The translations under genes and the position numbers were made by a program. A DNA stretch of 64,000 nt, taken from Leptasterias polaris (Eukaryota > Echinodermata > Asteroidea > Forcipulatida > Asteriidae). Each line of letters starts with the position of its first letter. Within the stretch, counting starts at the first letter, position 1. The DNA is taken from the NCBI GenBank assembly GCA_037783415.1, contig JAZGTN010000167.1, positions 124,001 through 188,000 on the forward strand, read 5' to 3'. The notes under the pieces are model-generated. The model saw nothing but the letters and a program-made list of their open reading frames with translations, was not told the DNA's origin and made no database searches. Positions 51,901-52,330 of this stretch are shown in pieces.

Positions 51901-51907
51901 CAAACAT
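3522..51907 (-). CDS. MYO6: Unconventional myosin-VI heavy chain, complete coding span (27 coding exons)
   Basis: Joined minus-strand exons: 51788-51907, 51080-51149, 44075-44148, 37800-37929, 36335-36440, 35355-35511, 34928-35092, 29842-29922, 26703-26883, 25702-25846, 25001-25250, 23791-23863, 22071-22198, 20005-20100, 18259-18417, 17463-17595, 16338-16468, 14432-14639, 13803-13955, 12482-12564, 11142-11386, 10355-10513, 9444-9542, 8964-9079, 7755-7886, 6858-7070, 3522-3712. They total 3798 nt in one open frame (1265 aa plus TAG), close to vertebrate myosin VI length. Seen: P-loop GESGAGKT (152-159), switch I NNNSSRFG (202-209), insert-1 region (about 275-301), TEDS-position Ser407, switch II DIAGFE (458-463), SH1 region QLQCSG (about 685-690), converter plus insert-2 (about 755-812), degenerate IQ (about 814-835), charged helix (about 910-1045), cargo-binding tail with RRL (1101-1103) and VWY (1175-1177). 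Family knowledge: class VI myosin is an ATP-driven actin motor moving to the minus end, in endocytosis, Golgi and stereocilia. No large tail insert was found between exons 24 and 26. Confidence 0.96.
3738..3990 (-). mobile_element. SINE/LINE 3'-tail remnant
   Basis: (AAT)n is followed by AACTTTATTTCTAAAGCGCAC and ATGGCGCTTTACAAATA. This is the reverse complement of the TTTGTAAAGCGCCATGAG...(ATT)n tail that ends many marine-invertebrate retroposons. It sits 25 bp from the last acceptor, inside intron 26. The upper boundary is uncertain. Confidence 0.55.
4386..4460. repeat. GGGTGTCCAAA repeat element, partial
   Basis: It starts TTAGCCAGGATTTG and holds GGGTGTCCAAAT and GGGCGTCCAAAT. The same element is complete at 45778-45951. 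Confidence 0.6.
5548..5660. repeat. GGGCGTCCAAA repeat element, partial
   Basis: Four GGGCGTC blocks followed by GACGCCCCGACG and CTGGCTAAT. This matches the right half of the element at 45778-45951. It may be the other end of the copy at 4386, split by about 1.1 kb. Confidence 0.55.
5899..6330 (+). mobile_element. tRNA-derived SINE, family A, full length
   Basis: The head carries pol III A-box TGGCCGAGCGG and B-box GGTTCGAGTCC. A conserved body follows with CCTTCGGATGGGACGTAAAG, GCACGTAAAAGAACCCAGTG and ATTGCGCCACAGCACCTTGT. It ends GCGCTATATAAGAAGCC and (ATT)n. This is the most complete copy and lies antisense to MYO6 in intron 26. Confidence 0.9.
6427..6799. mobile_element. MITE with CAGGGCTCGAATTT inverted ends
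   Basis: The left end is CAGGGCTCGAATTTGGGG and the right end, reverse complemented, is CAGGGCTCGAATTTTACAC. A 5-bp direct repeat GAGCC flanks both ends. There is no coding capacity. It ends 59 bp from the exon 26 donor. Confidence 0.75.
6858..7070 (-). CDS. MYO6: MYO6 coding exon 26 (WWY-site region)
   Basis: 213 nt, residues 1132-1203. A proline/alanine linker leads into [12 protein letters not shown] and [18 protein letters not shown]. The vertebrate WWY motif (the Dab2 site) is VWY here (1175-1177). The acceptor is TACCCCCTAG|ATATG, the donor ATTGCAG|GTGAGAC, phase 1 to 1. Confidence 0.95.
7195..7335. mobile_element. Degenerate copy of the TTAA-type MITE
   Basis: ACATGAAATAACAAACCTG and the following GGTCTTC...GTCA(T/C)GAGAAAA match the element at 16834-17159. 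Its ends are not clear. Confidence 0.5.
7601..7682. mobile_element. Partial foldback MITE end
   Basis: GTAAGCGTGGAATTCCCTGC through AGAGCCATGAAATTGGGC matches the right half of the complete element at 24719-24973. Confidence 0.75.
7755..7886 (-). CDS. MYO6: MYO6 coding exon 25 (RRL motif)
   Basis: 132 nt, residues 1088-1132. It encodes [20 protein letters not shown]. It keeps the RRL adaptor motif (1101-1103) and the basic stretch known to bind phosphoinositides in vertebrate myosin VI. The acceptor is TTGCTTAG|ATGTT, the donor CAAACTA|GTAAGTA, phase 1 to 1. Confidence 0.95.
8102..8200. mobile_element. Partial CAGGCATGATATT MITE
   Basis: AGGCATGAAATTTTG with AGCACAAGGGCTTACCTACT resembles the left half of the element at 34166-34349. 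Confidence 0.5.
8964..9079 (-). CDS. MYO6: MYO6 coding exon 24 (tail)
   Basis: 116 nt, residues 1049-1088. It encodes an alanine run and then [18 protein letters not shown], the hallmark start of the cargo-binding tail. The acceptor is GCTTTCCCAG|GATGG, the donor CCACAG|GTAAGCA, phase 2 to 1. The vertebrate large-insert exons would sit near here; none was seen. Confidence 0.94.
9444..9542 (-). CDS. MYO6: MYO6 coding exon 23
   Basis: 99 nt, residues 1016-1049, phase 2 at both ends. It encodes [20 protein letters not shown], matching the REL(A)LRIAQSEAE end of the helix. The acceptor is GTGATTGCAG|GCAAG, the donor GTCAG|GTAAGAG. Confidence 0.93.
9928..9990. mobile_element. ACGGGAAAGCTCCATTAAAG MITE fragment
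   Basis: ACGGGAAAGCTCCATTAAAG is followed by AGAGTTTGGCCA, which matches both ends of the element at 15973-16262. Confidence 0.5.
10355..10513 (-). CDS. MYO6: MYO6 coding exon 22 (charged helix)
   Basis: 159 nt, residues 963-1016, phase 2 at both ends. It encodes [19 protein letters not shown] and [17 protein letters not shown]. The acceptor is CCGATTTAG|GAAAG, the donor CGCAG|GTGCAGC. Confidence 0.93.
11142..11386 (-). CDS. MYO6: MYO6 coding exon 21 (start of charged helix)
   Basis: 245 nt, residues 882-963. It encodes [20 protein letters not shown] and further E/K/R-rich sequence, the single-alpha-helix region that extends the lever in myosin VI. The acceptor is TCTATCTCAG|ACCAC, the donor CAAAAG|GTCAGCA, phase 0 to 2. 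Confidence 0.94.
11838..12121 (-). mobile_element. SINE family A, reverse orientation, 3' truncated
   Basis: Reverse complement of the family A body and head (GGTTCAAGTCCCGGTCGTGA, GGCTGAGCCGATAAGAGCAC). The GCGCTATATAAG tail is missing. It lies in intron 20 in the same sense as MYO6. Confidence 0.85.
12226..12360. mobile_element. Partial GACCC(C/A)TTGCAC foldback MITE
   Basis: GACCCCTTGCACAACTAAG, AATGCGCGTCTACCATTTCC and ATTTTGACTCCCAAAAT are shared with the palindromic element at 28121-28350. It abuts the intron 20 side of exon 20. Confidence 0.6.
12482..12564 (-). CDS. MYO6: MYO6 coding exon 20 (lever/tail start)
   Basis: 83 nt, residues 854-881. It encodes [19 protein letters not shown], the proximal tail helical-bundle region. 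The acceptor is CTGATTACAG|CCAAG, the donor ATTAAG|GTGAGAT, phase 1 to 0. Confidence 0.9.
12918..12970. repeat. (AAT)n microsatellite
   Basis: About 17 uninterrupted AAT units in intron 19. Confidence 0.95.
13379..13719 (-). mobile_element. SINE family B, reverse orientation
   Basis: It has a tRNA-like head (reverse complement of TGGCCGAGTGGTTAAGAGCA and GGTTCGAGTCCCGGTCATGA) and a body with CCCGGGCTGTATACTCCCCA, ending GCGCTATATAAGAACTAG. It is nearly identical to the copy at 22550-22909. Its head ends 84 bp from exon 19. Confidence 0.9.
13803..13955 (-). CDS. MYO6: MYO6 coding exon 19 (IQ motif)
   Basis: 153 nt, residues 803-854. It finishes insert-2 ([10 protein letters not shown]) and carries a degenerate IQ in [20 protein letters not shown], the light-chain site. 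The acceptor is GGTTACCAG|TGAAG, the donor GAAATTG|GTATGTA, phase 1 to 1. Confidence 0.94.
14000..14355 (-). mobile_element. SINE family C, reverse orientation
   Basis: The tail is (ATT)n then ATTTCTGGTAATGAAACCA. The body holds GCTCGCAAGCCTGAGGAAAC and GTGAACCAGAAACACCAGGG. The tRNA-like head is decayed at the upper end. It lies in intron 18, 76 bp from exon 18. Confidence 0.85.
14432..14639 (-). CDS. MYO6: MYO6 coding exon 18 (converter and insert-2)
   Basis: 208 nt, residues 734-803. It encodes [15 protein letters not shown] (converter), then [19 protein letters not shown], the start of insert-2, the reverse-gear segment that binds calmodulin in known class VI myosins. The donor AAAT|GTAAGCT splits codon 803. 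The exon length equals the satellite period by chance; the sequences are unrelated. Confidence 0.95.
14640..15970. other. Intron 17 unique part
   Basis: No coding exon, SINE or tandem array was recognised between exon 18 and the MITE at 15973. Around 15830-15960 there is weak similarity to the GCGGCTGTGGCTAC element of 62440-62581. Confidence 0.4.
15973..16262. mobile_element. MITE with CATTACRGGAAAGC inverted ends
   Basis: The left end is CATTACAGGGAAAGCTCCAT and the right end, reverse complemented, is CATTACGGGAAAGCCCCATT. The subterminal TTAAAGA is also inverted. A related copy starts at 26447. Confidence 0.75.
16338..16468 (-). CDS. MYO6: MYO6 coding exon 17
   Basis: 131 nt, residues 690-733. 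It encodes [15 protein letters not shown] and [19 protein letters not shown], diagnostic for class VI. The acceptor is TTATATTCAG|GCATG, the donor TGCAAG|GTATGGT, phase 1 to 0. Confidence 0.96.
16571..17273 (-). mobile_element. SINE family D interrupted by a nested MITE
   Basis: Body 16571-16829 (GTTCAGTTATAG-like and TGTGGGAAGGAAAACCCCAG) continues at 17164-17273 with the reverse-oriented tRNA-like head (ACCGGGACTCGAACCCACAC). The gap is filled exactly by the element at 16834-17159. A second, head-less copy lies at 42700-42890. Confidence 0.8.
16834..17159. mobile_element. TTAA-flanked MITE nested in a SINE
   Basis: TTAA at 16830-16833 and again at 17160-17163. The host SINE reads AATGGTTAAGTGT when one TTAA is removed, so TTAA is the target duplication. 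The ends AGGTATTATACA and AGGCCCTGTACA (right end reversed) form an imperfect inverted repeat. A TTAA target suggests mobilisation by a piggyBac-type transposase (inference). Confidence 0.7.
17463..17595 (-). CDS. MYO6: MYO6 coding exon 16
   Basis: 133 nt, residues 646-690. It encodes [13 protein letters not shown] and [12 protein letters not shown] (SH2/SH1 region). The acceptor is TGTATTTAG|GTTCAG, the donor TGCTCGG|GTAAGAG, phase 0 to 1. Confidence 0.95.
17789..18162 (-). mobile_element. SINE family A, reverse orientation
   Basis: The tail CTTATATAGCGCTTTATCAC, the body (GTGCTGTGGCGCAATATGCA) and the head (CCGGGACTCGAACCCACACC, CCGCTCGGCCATGACACG) are all present in intron 15. Confidence 0.9.
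18259..18417 (-). CDS. MYO6: MYO6 coding exon 15
   Basis: 159 nt, residues 593-645, phase 0 at both ends. It encodes [17 protein letters not shown] and a shortened, proline-containing loop-2 region ([13 protein letters not shown]). The vertebrate protein has a longer polar loop there. The acceptor is ATTTCTTCAG|AGTG, the donor TTCAAG|GTAGGTC. Confidence 0.94.
18500..18800. repeat. Two diverged units of the GCTGTACAAACAGAAGAAAC repeat
   Basis: CCAGCTGTACAAACAGAAGA at 18557 and 18719 is embedded in longer similar blocks (CCATGGGGTTTCCACATAAT against CCAAGGGGTTTGTATAC). This is a longer form of the array at 19129-19450. Confidence 0.75.
19129..19450. repeat. Alternating 83/77-bp tandem array
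   Basis: GCTGTACAAACAGAAGAAAC starts at 19131, 19214, 19291 and 19374, so spacing alternates 83, 77, 83. The difference is the presence or absence of CCAGTG, giving a 160-bp higher-order unit. It lies in intron 14. Confidence 0.9.
19696..19887. mobile_element. Foldback MITE, GGGCCCAATTTCAT family, second type
   Basis: CCAATTTCATTGAGCTACTT at the left and, reversed, CCTGGGCCCAACTTTATAGA at the right. Internal CTTAGCTACTTTTTGTGCTT is shared with the elements at 25354-25532 and 33873-34073. Confidence 0.75.
20005..20100 (-). CDS. MYO6: MYO6 coding exon 14
   Basis: 96 nt, residues 561-592, phase 0 at both ends. It encodes [19 protein letters not shown] and [10 protein letters not shown]. The acceptor is TCTGTTTCAG|ATTCC, the donor CAAACT|GTAAGTT. 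Confidence 0.95.
20930..21668 (+). pseudogene. 5'-truncated CR1/L2-like LINE, 3' end of ORF2
   Basis: The open frame to the stop at 21461 encodes the C-terminal part of a non-LTR reverse transcriptase: [17 protein letters not shown], the [10 protein letters not shown] motif, [15 protein letters not shown] and [16 protein letters not shown] short 3' UTR ends ATTGAATTGAATTGAAAAA, a tandem-pentamer terminus like those of CR1/L2-type elements. The upstream catalytic domain is absent, so this is a dead 5' truncation, but its frame is still open. It lies antisense to MYO6 in intron 13. Confidence 0.85.
21814..22050 (+). mobile_element. SINE family E, head-less
   Basis: GGAAGGTAGTGCATTCTGCT, GATGATACCCATGCCTACAT and GGCCGTCCGTGGCCTTGTGA are shared with 24085-24431 and 52051-52330. 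It ends 21 bp from the exon 13 donor. Confidence 0.8.
22071..22198 (-). CDS. MYO6: MYO6 coding exon 13
   Basis: 128 nt, residues 518-560. It encodes [18 protein letters not shown] and [15 protein letters not shown]. The acceptor is TATCTTGCAG|ACCTG, the donor CTAGAG|GTAGGTT, phase 1 to 0. Confidence 0.95.
22234..22325 (+). mobile_element. tRNA-like SINE head, family F
   Basis: A-box TGGCCGAGCTG and B-box GGTTCGAATCC, about 55 bp apart. It is followed by CTGCTTAACGGTAAGCA-type foldback sequence rather than the bodies of the other families. It is not a canonical tRNA, since the acceptor ends do not pair. Confidence 0.65.
22550..22909 (+). mobile_element. SINE family B, full length
   Basis: Head A-box TGGCCGAGTGG and B-box GGTTCGAGTCC, then the family B body (GAGCGCCATCACGGCAGCCC) and tail GCGCTATATAAGAACTAG(TTATT)n. 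It splits a GTAAGCA-rich foldback element that resumes at 22912 with CAGTAAGCACAG and AGCAGCTCTATTAAATAGGG. Confidence 0.9.
23165..23413 (-). mobile_element. SINE family C, reverse, head missing
   Basis: TTTCTGGTAATGAAACCAGG through CTCGCAAGCCTGAGGAAACC to CGCTTTACGTCCCATATGAA. It abuts the opposite-oriented family A piece. Confidence 0.8.
23427..23590 (+). mobile_element. SINE family A body fragment
   Basis: ATTGCTTTGTCCTTCAGATG, AAAAGAACCCAGTGCATTTA and ATGCGCCACCTCACCTTGTA. It forms an inverted pair with the preceding copy. Confidence 0.8.
23791..23863 (-). CDS. MYO6: MYO6 coding exon 12
   Basis: 73 nt, residues 494-518. It encodes [20 protein letters not shown], matching the class VI motor after the relay helix. 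The acceptor is CTTCTGTAG|GAGC, the donor CTATTG|GTGAGTG, phase 0 to 1. Confidence 0.95.
23953..24083 (+). mobile_element. SINE head fragment, plus orientation
   Basis: TGTCATGGCCGAGTGATCTA with GGTGTGAGTTCAAGTCCCGC, then AGCAAGATACATG. It is truncated after the conserved CTTAAGCAAG block. Confidence 0.75.
24085..24431 (-). mobile_element. SINE family E, reverse, with head
   Basis: Reverse of the family E body (GATGTAGACATGGGTATCAT, GAGCCTGTCTGGTAGAGCAC), then the head in reverse (TGTCATGACCGGGATTCAAA, GGCCACAGATGTGACA). It shows family E uses the same tRNA-like head as A-D. Confidence 0.8.
24461..24632 (+). mobile_element. SINE family C 3' part
   Basis: GCACATAAAAGAACCCAGAA, GGTGTTTCTGGTTCACTTAA, GGTTTCCTCAGGCTTGCAAG, ending TTGGTTTCATTACCAGAA and an AT-rich tail. 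Confidence 0.8.
24719..24973. mobile_element. Complete foldback MITE, GGGCCCAATTTCATGGCTC ends
   Basis: 255 bp. CTGGGCCCAATTTCATGGCT is an inverted repeat at both ends, extending to about 30 bp (through CTGCTTACCG). Internal TAAGCG-rich repeats occur. There is no coding capacity. It ends 27 bp from exon 11. Confidence 0.85.
25001..25250 (-). CDS. MYO6: MYO6 coding exon 11 (switch II)
   Basis: 250 nt, residues 410-493. It contains [15 protein letters not shown], switch II in [13 protein letters not shown] (DIAGFE 458-463) and [17 protein letters not shown] (relay helix). The acceptor is ACCTTCAG|GGTAC, the donor AAAGAG|GTAAAAC, phase 2 to 0. A complete MITE ends 27 bp inside the next intron. 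Confidence 0.97.
25354..25532. mobile_element. Foldback MITE, second GGGCCC type
   Basis: AACTGCTTAATTAAGCACAA at the left, and CTTTATGAAATAGGGCCCTC at the right. Related to 33873-34073 in reverse orientation. Confidence 0.7.
25543..25690. mobile_element. MITE with TAGACCCCTTGC inverted ends
   Basis: TAGACCCCTTGCATTGGCCG at the left and GCAAGGGGTCTA at the right, with ACAATGG and CATTGACCTCACTGAGGG inside. It is the sister of 39783-39943 and ends about 12 bp from the exon 10 donor. Confidence 0.8.
25702..25846 (-). CDS. MYO6: MYO6 coding exon 10 (TEDS region)
   Basis: 145 nt, residues 362-410. It encodes [17 protein letters not shown] and then GSLIK. Ser407 lies 16 residues before the DALAK aspartate, at the TEDS position, which fits the family rule of an acidic or phosphorylatable residue. 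The acceptor ATATGACCAG|GTGGG has a weak pyrimidine tract. The donor is ATCAA|GTGAGTA, phase 1 to 2. Confidence 0.93.
25894..26345 (+). mobile_element. Possible solo LTR
   Basis: CATATAAAAACCCATGGAGG resembles an LTR TATA region. An AAATAAATT signal and ATTTGACTGGAGTGTAAC follow 230-280 bp later. No flanking duplication or partner LTR was seen. Weak call. Confidence 0.25.
26447..26645. mobile_element. ACGGGAAAGCTCC MITE, right end truncated
   Basis: ACGGGAAAGCTCCATTAAAG through AACATCCTTTTCATCTGACA to TTCTGAGTTTTTGTGGCCAA, as at 15973-16262. It is interrupted by a SINE tail at 26652. Confidence 0.75.
26652..26702 (+). mobile_element. SINE family A 3' tail abutting exon 9 donor
   Basis: TGACGGATTTGAGCGCTATA, AAGAAGCC and an imperfect (ATT)n tail end at the exon 9 boundary. 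On the sense strand the intron begins GTAAAATAATAG, whose AATAATAG is SINE tail. Confidence 0.85.
26703..26883 (-). CDS. MYO6: MYO6 coding exon 9
   Basis: 181 nt, residues 302-362. It encodes [20 protein letters not shown] and [11 protein letters not shown]. The acceptor is GTCTTACAG|TACAAG, the donor CTCAAG|GTAAAATA, phase 0 to 1. The intronic part of the donor runs straight into a SINE tail. Confidence 0.95.
27027..27112 (+). mobile_element. SINE family H body fragment
   Basis: CAATTTTTCTTTGTTCAACA and CAGTCAGTTTCCCTTGTGGT match the reverse complement of 43262-43332. Confidence 0.65.
27467..27545 (+). mobile_element. tRNA-like sequence, probably SINE head
   Basis: AGCTCGGTGGTCTAGTGGTA and B-box GGTTCGAATCCCGCCCT. 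The acceptor halves do not pair and the anticodon arm is poor, so a working tRNA gene is unlikely. Confidence 0.5.
28121..28350. mobile_element. Foldback MITE with about 85-bp arms
   Basis: The left arm TAGACCCATTGCACAACGCG... and the right arm (...GCGCGTTGTGCAATGGGTCT) pair over roughly 85 bp at about 90% identity by eye. The arms include GGAGTCAAAATGTGCACAAA. Diverged relatives lie at 12226, 37520 and 43671. Confidence 0.85.
28545..28618. mobile_element. Fragment of CAGGCCTGGAATT MITE
   Basis: GGCACCAAGGCCAAGACCAG and AATTCAAGGCCTGC are the reverse of the element at 41747-41907. Confidence 0.6.
29215..29455. repeat. 21-bp minisatellite with alternating variants
   Basis: About 11 copies of GGGCAACATGTCTGGAATTT(G). 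Central copies alternate TCTGGAA and TCCGGAA, giving a 42-bp higher-order unit. It lies in intron 8. Overlapping frames in all phases are repeat artefacts. Confidence 0.95.
29842..29922 (-). CDS. MYO6: MYO6 coding exon 8 (insert-1 exon)
   Basis: 81 nt, 27 codons, residues 275-301, phase 0 at both ends, so skipping would keep the frame. It encodes [19 protein letters not shown], which aligns with insert-1 of class VI myosins (vertebrate residues about 278-303), an element near the nucleotide pocket. The donor is CTG|GTATGTAAGG; using the inner GTAAGG instead would break the frame. Its acceptor TTCCTGCAG|TAC lies in the first monomer of the tandem array, and the shared sequence covers the first three exon bases. 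Confidence 0.95.
29920..33868 (-). repeat. 208-bp satellite, 19 copies, each carrying the intron 7 acceptor
   Basis: Monomers start every 208 bp at 29920, 30128, 30336 and so on to 33664; the last lacks about 3 bp. They differ only at a few sites. On the sense strand each ends TTGCTAATGTACATTTGGG then TTTGTTCCTGCAG followed by TAC, i.e. the branch-like and 3' splice site sequence of MYO6 intron 7. Only the lowest-coordinate copy is joined to exon 8. A repeating 74-codon open frame is present in 18 monomer periods, but 208 is not a multiple of 3, there is no recognised domain, and it is judged non-coding. Confidence 0.98.
33873..34073. mobile_element. Foldback MITE abutting the satellite
   Basis: GGGCCCAATTTCATAGAGCT at the left and, reversed, TGGGGCCAATTTCATAGAGC at the right. 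It starts about 5 bp after the last 208-bp monomer. Confidence 0.8.
34166..34349. mobile_element. MITE with CAGGCATGATATT inverted ends
   Basis: CAGGCATGATATTTGG at the left, and reversed CAGGCATGATATTCCTCC at the right, flanked by the 5-bp direct repeat ACATT. Partial relatives at 8102, 35625 and 41913. Confidence 0.8.
34517..34867 (-). mobile_element. SINE family C, reverse, with head
   Basis: (ATT)n, ATTTCTGGCAATGAAACCAA, GCTCGCAGGCCTGAGGAAAC and the reversed head CTGGGACTTGAACCCAGATT, ACCACTCGGCCACAACC. It ends 61 bp from exon 7. Confidence 0.85.
34928..35092 (-). CDS. MYO6: MYO6 coding exon 7
   Basis: 165 nt, residues 220-274, phase 0 at both ends. It encodes [14 protein letters not shown] and [13 protein letters not shown], conserved motor core. 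The acceptor is TTTTGCAG|TTTAC, the donor TTTCAG|GTACGTT. The following 5.0-kb intron carries the 208-bp satellite. Confidence 0.96.
35355..35511 (-). CDS. MYO6: MYO6 coding exon 6 (switch I)
   Basis: 157 nt, residues 167-219. It contains [12 protein letters not shown] and the switch I sequence NNNSSRFGK (202-210). The acceptor is GACCCTAG|GTACC, the donor GACAAG|GTACGAA, phase 2 to 0. Confidence 0.96.
35625..35783. mobile_element. CAGGCATGATATT MITE, left-truncated
   Basis: AGGGCTGACTCACATATA, AATCGGATTTCAGACTGAAG and the terminal ATATCATGCCTG, in intron 5. Confidence 0.6.
36003..36113. mobile_element. Degenerate GGGCCCAATTTCAT MITE
   Basis: GGCTCTACTTACTGCGGAAT and GTGGTAAGCAGAGCCATGAA are inverted halves like those at 24719-24973. 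Confidence 0.6.
36335..36440 (-). CDS. MYO6: MYO6 coding exon 5 (P-loop), GC donor
   Basis: 106 nt, residues 132-167. It contains the ATP-binding P-loop GESGAGKT (152-159). The acceptor is CTTTCAG|CTGAC. The donor reads AAG|GCAAGTG, a GC-AG intron. The GC donor is required for the frame, since codon 167 is completed as AG|G in the next exon. Confidence 0.95.
36555..37026. mobile_element. MITE with TGGGTGCGTT inverted ends
   Basis: The left end is TGGGTGCGTTCCATTAGCTT and the right end, reversed, is TGGGTGCGTTTGGTTAGCTT. 472 bp, no coding capacity, no clear target duplication. It lies 114 bp upstream of exon 5 on the sense strand. Confidence 0.8.
37038..37513. mobile_element. CpG-rich MITE with GGGAGGTTTCGCA ends, TA target
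   Basis: GGGAGGTTTCGCATACGAAC at the left, GGGAGGTTTCGCACGCGAAC reversed at the right. TA flanks both sides, as in Tc1/mariner-type insertions (inference). CGTATGCGTATGCGTATCCG lies near the right end. Confidence 0.8.
37520..37650. mobile_element. Diverged relative of the 28121-28350 element
   Basis: GTCGTCTACCATTTCCACTG, GTGTACATTTGACTCCAAAA and GGGGACAGGATAG echo that family. Confidence 0.45.
37800..37929 (-). CDS. MYO6: MYO6 coding exon 4
   Basis: 130 nt, residues 89-132. It encodes [12 protein letters not shown] and PPHVFAI, standard motor elements before the P-loop. The acceptor is CAACAG|GGCTA, the donor CATCG|GTAAGTT, phase 0 to 1. Confidence 0.96.
38562..39757. mobile_element. 1.2-kb non-autonomous DNA transposon, TTA target
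   Basis: Terminal inverted repeats of about 48 bp starting GGGGCCGTTCACAATTATCA and reaching GTACAAACCGTAC on both sides are essentially identical. TTA flanks each end (38559-38561 and 39758-39760). A 3-bp TTA target fits PIF/Harbinger-type elements (inference). The interior is CpG-rich with no transposase-like frame. Confidence 0.85.
38768..38880. repeat. CTCCGCGTTTTTCTTGCGGG short tandem repeat
   Basis: Four to five units of about 19-24 bp, with GGGCCGG spacers, inside the 38562-39757 transposon. Confidence 0.9.
39783..39943. mobile_element. MITE with TAGACCCCTTGC inverted ends
   Basis: TAGACCCCTTGCTTTGGTCG at the left and GCAAGGGGTCTA at the right. CATTGACCTCAGTGAGGG is internal. Sister of 25543-25690; a wider relative lies at 43863-44045. 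Confidence 0.85.
39945..41740. other. Intron 3 unique part
   Basis: AT-rich intron with scattered ACATGTACATGT runs. No exon, SINE head or transposon ends were recognised. Confidence 0.4.
41747..41907. mobile_element. MITE with CAGGCCTGGAATT inverted ends
   Basis: CAGGCCTGGAATTACACGGA at the left, reversed CAGGCCTGGAATTCCATCTT at the right. It shares CTTGGCCTTGGTGCCCCTTC with 51368-51516 and 28545-28618. A 161-bp element. Confidence 0.8.
42000..42197 (+). mobile_element. Retroposon 3' tail
   Basis: It ends AAGGCGCTATATGCTTAATT(ATT)n, like the SINE/LINE tails elsewhere, after a T-rich unit with TGTATTTTATTCC. Confidence 0.5.
42700..42890 (-). mobile_element. SINE family D body, truncated
   Basis: TTTCTGGTTGTGAAGCCAAG, AGATGTGGGAGGAAAACCCC and CAGAGAATTGTTC match 16571-16829. 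The head is missing. Confidence 0.75.
43262..43412 (-). mobile_element. SINE family H with tRNA-like head
   Basis: On the minus strand: TAGCTCAGTTAGTGGAGCGC (A-box TAGCTCAGTTAG) and GGTTCAAGTCC (B-box), followed by CAATTTTTCTTTGTTCAACC. Its head is unlike that of families A-E. A more decayed copy lies at 46246-46420. Confidence 0.75.
43671..43825. mobile_element. Relative of the 28121-28350 foldback element
   Basis: TATAGACCCGGTTGCAGAAC, AATGCGCGTCCACCATTTCC, CATTTTGACGTTTCCCAAAA and GCGCTGTGCATTGTGCAAGG. Confidence 0.65.
43863..44045. mobile_element. MITE with TATAGACCTTATGCAT inverted ends
   Basis: TAGACCTTATGCATTGACGT at the left and ATATGCATAAGGTCTA at the right. The internal AACAATGGAAACG is shared with 39783-39943. 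It ends 29 bp from exon 3. Confidence 0.8.
44075..44148 (-). CDS. MYO6: MYO6 coding exon 3
   Basis: 74 nt, residues 64-88. It encodes [13 protein letters not shown], the conserved motor start. The acceptor is TTGTGCAG|GTGCC, the donor ATCTAT|GTAAGTC, phase 1 to 0. It is flanked by the two longest introns of the gene (6.9 kb and 6.1 kb). Confidence 0.95.
44289..45309. mobile_element. 1.0-kb hAT-like non-autonomous element
   Basis: GATGCGATCAAGC at the left and GCTTGATCGCATC at the right, extending inward as AAATGAGTCGTTTGTCG. The 8-bp direct repeat ACATTTGT flanks both ends (44281-44288 and 45310-45317). An 8-bp target fits hAT transposases (inference). No transposase frame was seen. Confidence 0.85.
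45778..45951. mobile_element. GGGTGTCCAAA element, complete
   Basis: It starts TTAGCCAGGATTTGG and ends CCTCTGGCTAA, with four GGGTGTCCAAA blocks. The outer TTAGCCAG is inverted. Confidence 0.7.
46246..46420 (-). mobile_element. SINE family H, decayed
   Basis: AATAATTTGGGGTTGAACAA, GACTAGAGCGGGACTTGAAA and AGAAGCCATTCAACCTGTAA match 43262-43470 with gaps. Confidence 0.6.
47040..47540. repeat. Direct duplication, about 310 bp apart
   Basis: GGTTCTGCTTATAAAGAGT, TCTCATTTCTGCTTTGTG and TTATAAAGAGGTAATTTGGC, GGCCAGTCCCAGCG recur in order at about 47083-47200 and 47390-47530 in intron 2. Confidence 0.85.
48469..48493. repeat. Poly-G tract
   Basis: About 22 consecutive G with one A near the end. 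A likely length-error site and a G-quadruplex-prone tract. Confidence 0.9.
48600..49110 (+). pseudogene. LINE reverse transcriptase C-terminal remnant
   Basis: Translation gives [38 protein letters not shown] and [10 protein letters not shown], then an in-frame TAG at 48917 where a tryptophan codon is expected, then [20 protein letters not shown]. This pattern is the C-terminal tail common to many non-LTR retrotransposon polymerases. It is 5'-truncated with one nonsense change. Confidence 0.8.
49928..50088. mobile_element. Palindrome, about 70-bp arms, 13-nt loop
   Basis: Left arm 49948-50001 (GGGGCATAGTTAAAATTATA ... CATGACTATGCCC) pairs with 50015-50068, extending outward through AATACTGACTGC. 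The inner 28 bp are perfect. It looks like a foldback element. A further GGGCACAG inverted pair follows at 50203-50232. Confidence 0.85.
50502..50959. mobile_element. TTAA-flanked MITE with CCCTAAC ends
   Basis: TTAACCCTAACAATCCC at the left and reversed TTAACCCTAACTCCC at the right. TTAA at 50498-50501 and 50960-50963. The interior is rich in GTTGGAATTTG/GGGTTAGG-like runs. Consistent with a piggyBac-type target. Confidence 0.55.
51080..51149 (-). CDS. MYO6: MYO6 coding exon 2
   Basis: 70 nt, residues 41-64. It encodes the [15 protein letters not shown] stretch typical of the class VI N-terminal subdomain. The acceptor is GGCAG|CCCGTG, the donor AACT|GTGAGTA, phase 0 to 1. Confidence 0.93.
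51172..51290. repeat. (ATCA)n microsatellite
   Basis: TCAATCAATCAA tracts with interruptions, 22 bp from exon 2. Confidence 0.95.
51368..51516. mobile_element. CAGGCCTGGAATT MITE copy
   Basis: CAGCCCTGGAATTACACGGA to TGACTTTCCAGGCCTG, with GGCCTTGGTGCCCCTTCAAA inside, in intron 1. Confidence 0.75.
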
Positions 51908-51949
51908 GACTGATTATGCTAGCCTTGCCGAACAAGGCGCCAGACTAAC
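51788..51949 (-). CDS. MYO6: MYO6 coding exon 1 with 5' UTR part
   Basis: The ATG lies at 51905-51907 (TTAGTC before it on the sense strand is untranslated). Codons 1-40 encode the N-terminal stretch [19 protein letters not shown], which matches the class VI N-terminus. The donor is AAAG|GTAAGAC, phase 0. The upstream acceptor CTCCTTTCAG|GTTAG at 51950 shows that at least one noncoding exon lies further upstream (higher coordinates). Confidence 0.93.
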
Positions 51950-52050
51950 CTGAAAGGAGAAGGAATTGTTCTAATCTGTTATACGACAACAACAAAACTT
52001 ATACATCAATGAATAAATAAAATCTGAAAGTTTGCATGGTGAAAAGACAT

Positions 52051-52330
52051 TTAAGGCACTTAACCATAATTGCTTCGAAAAAGTTGGGAAGGTAGTGCAT
52101 TCTGCTCTACCAGACAGGCTCCTAGTGGATGATACCCATGCCTACATCCTTAAGGACTGTGAAGGGGGTAACCCTGTTTCAGCCCCAGGAGTAGGAGGCA
52201 ACGTGCCCCTGGTGTCAATTGATTTGGGTTGATAGCCCAAATCAGTTATGTGTAGCCCTCACCTTGAGTGGCCGTCCGTGGCCTTGTGAGTTAGGCGATA
52301 TCTCATTTAAAAAAAATAATAATAATTTAA
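52051..52330 (+). mobile_element. SINE family E, head truncated
   Basis: CACTTAACCATAATTGCTTC, then GGAAGGTAGTGCATTCTGCT and GGCCGTCCGTGGCCTTGTGA, as at 21814. Confidence 0.8.
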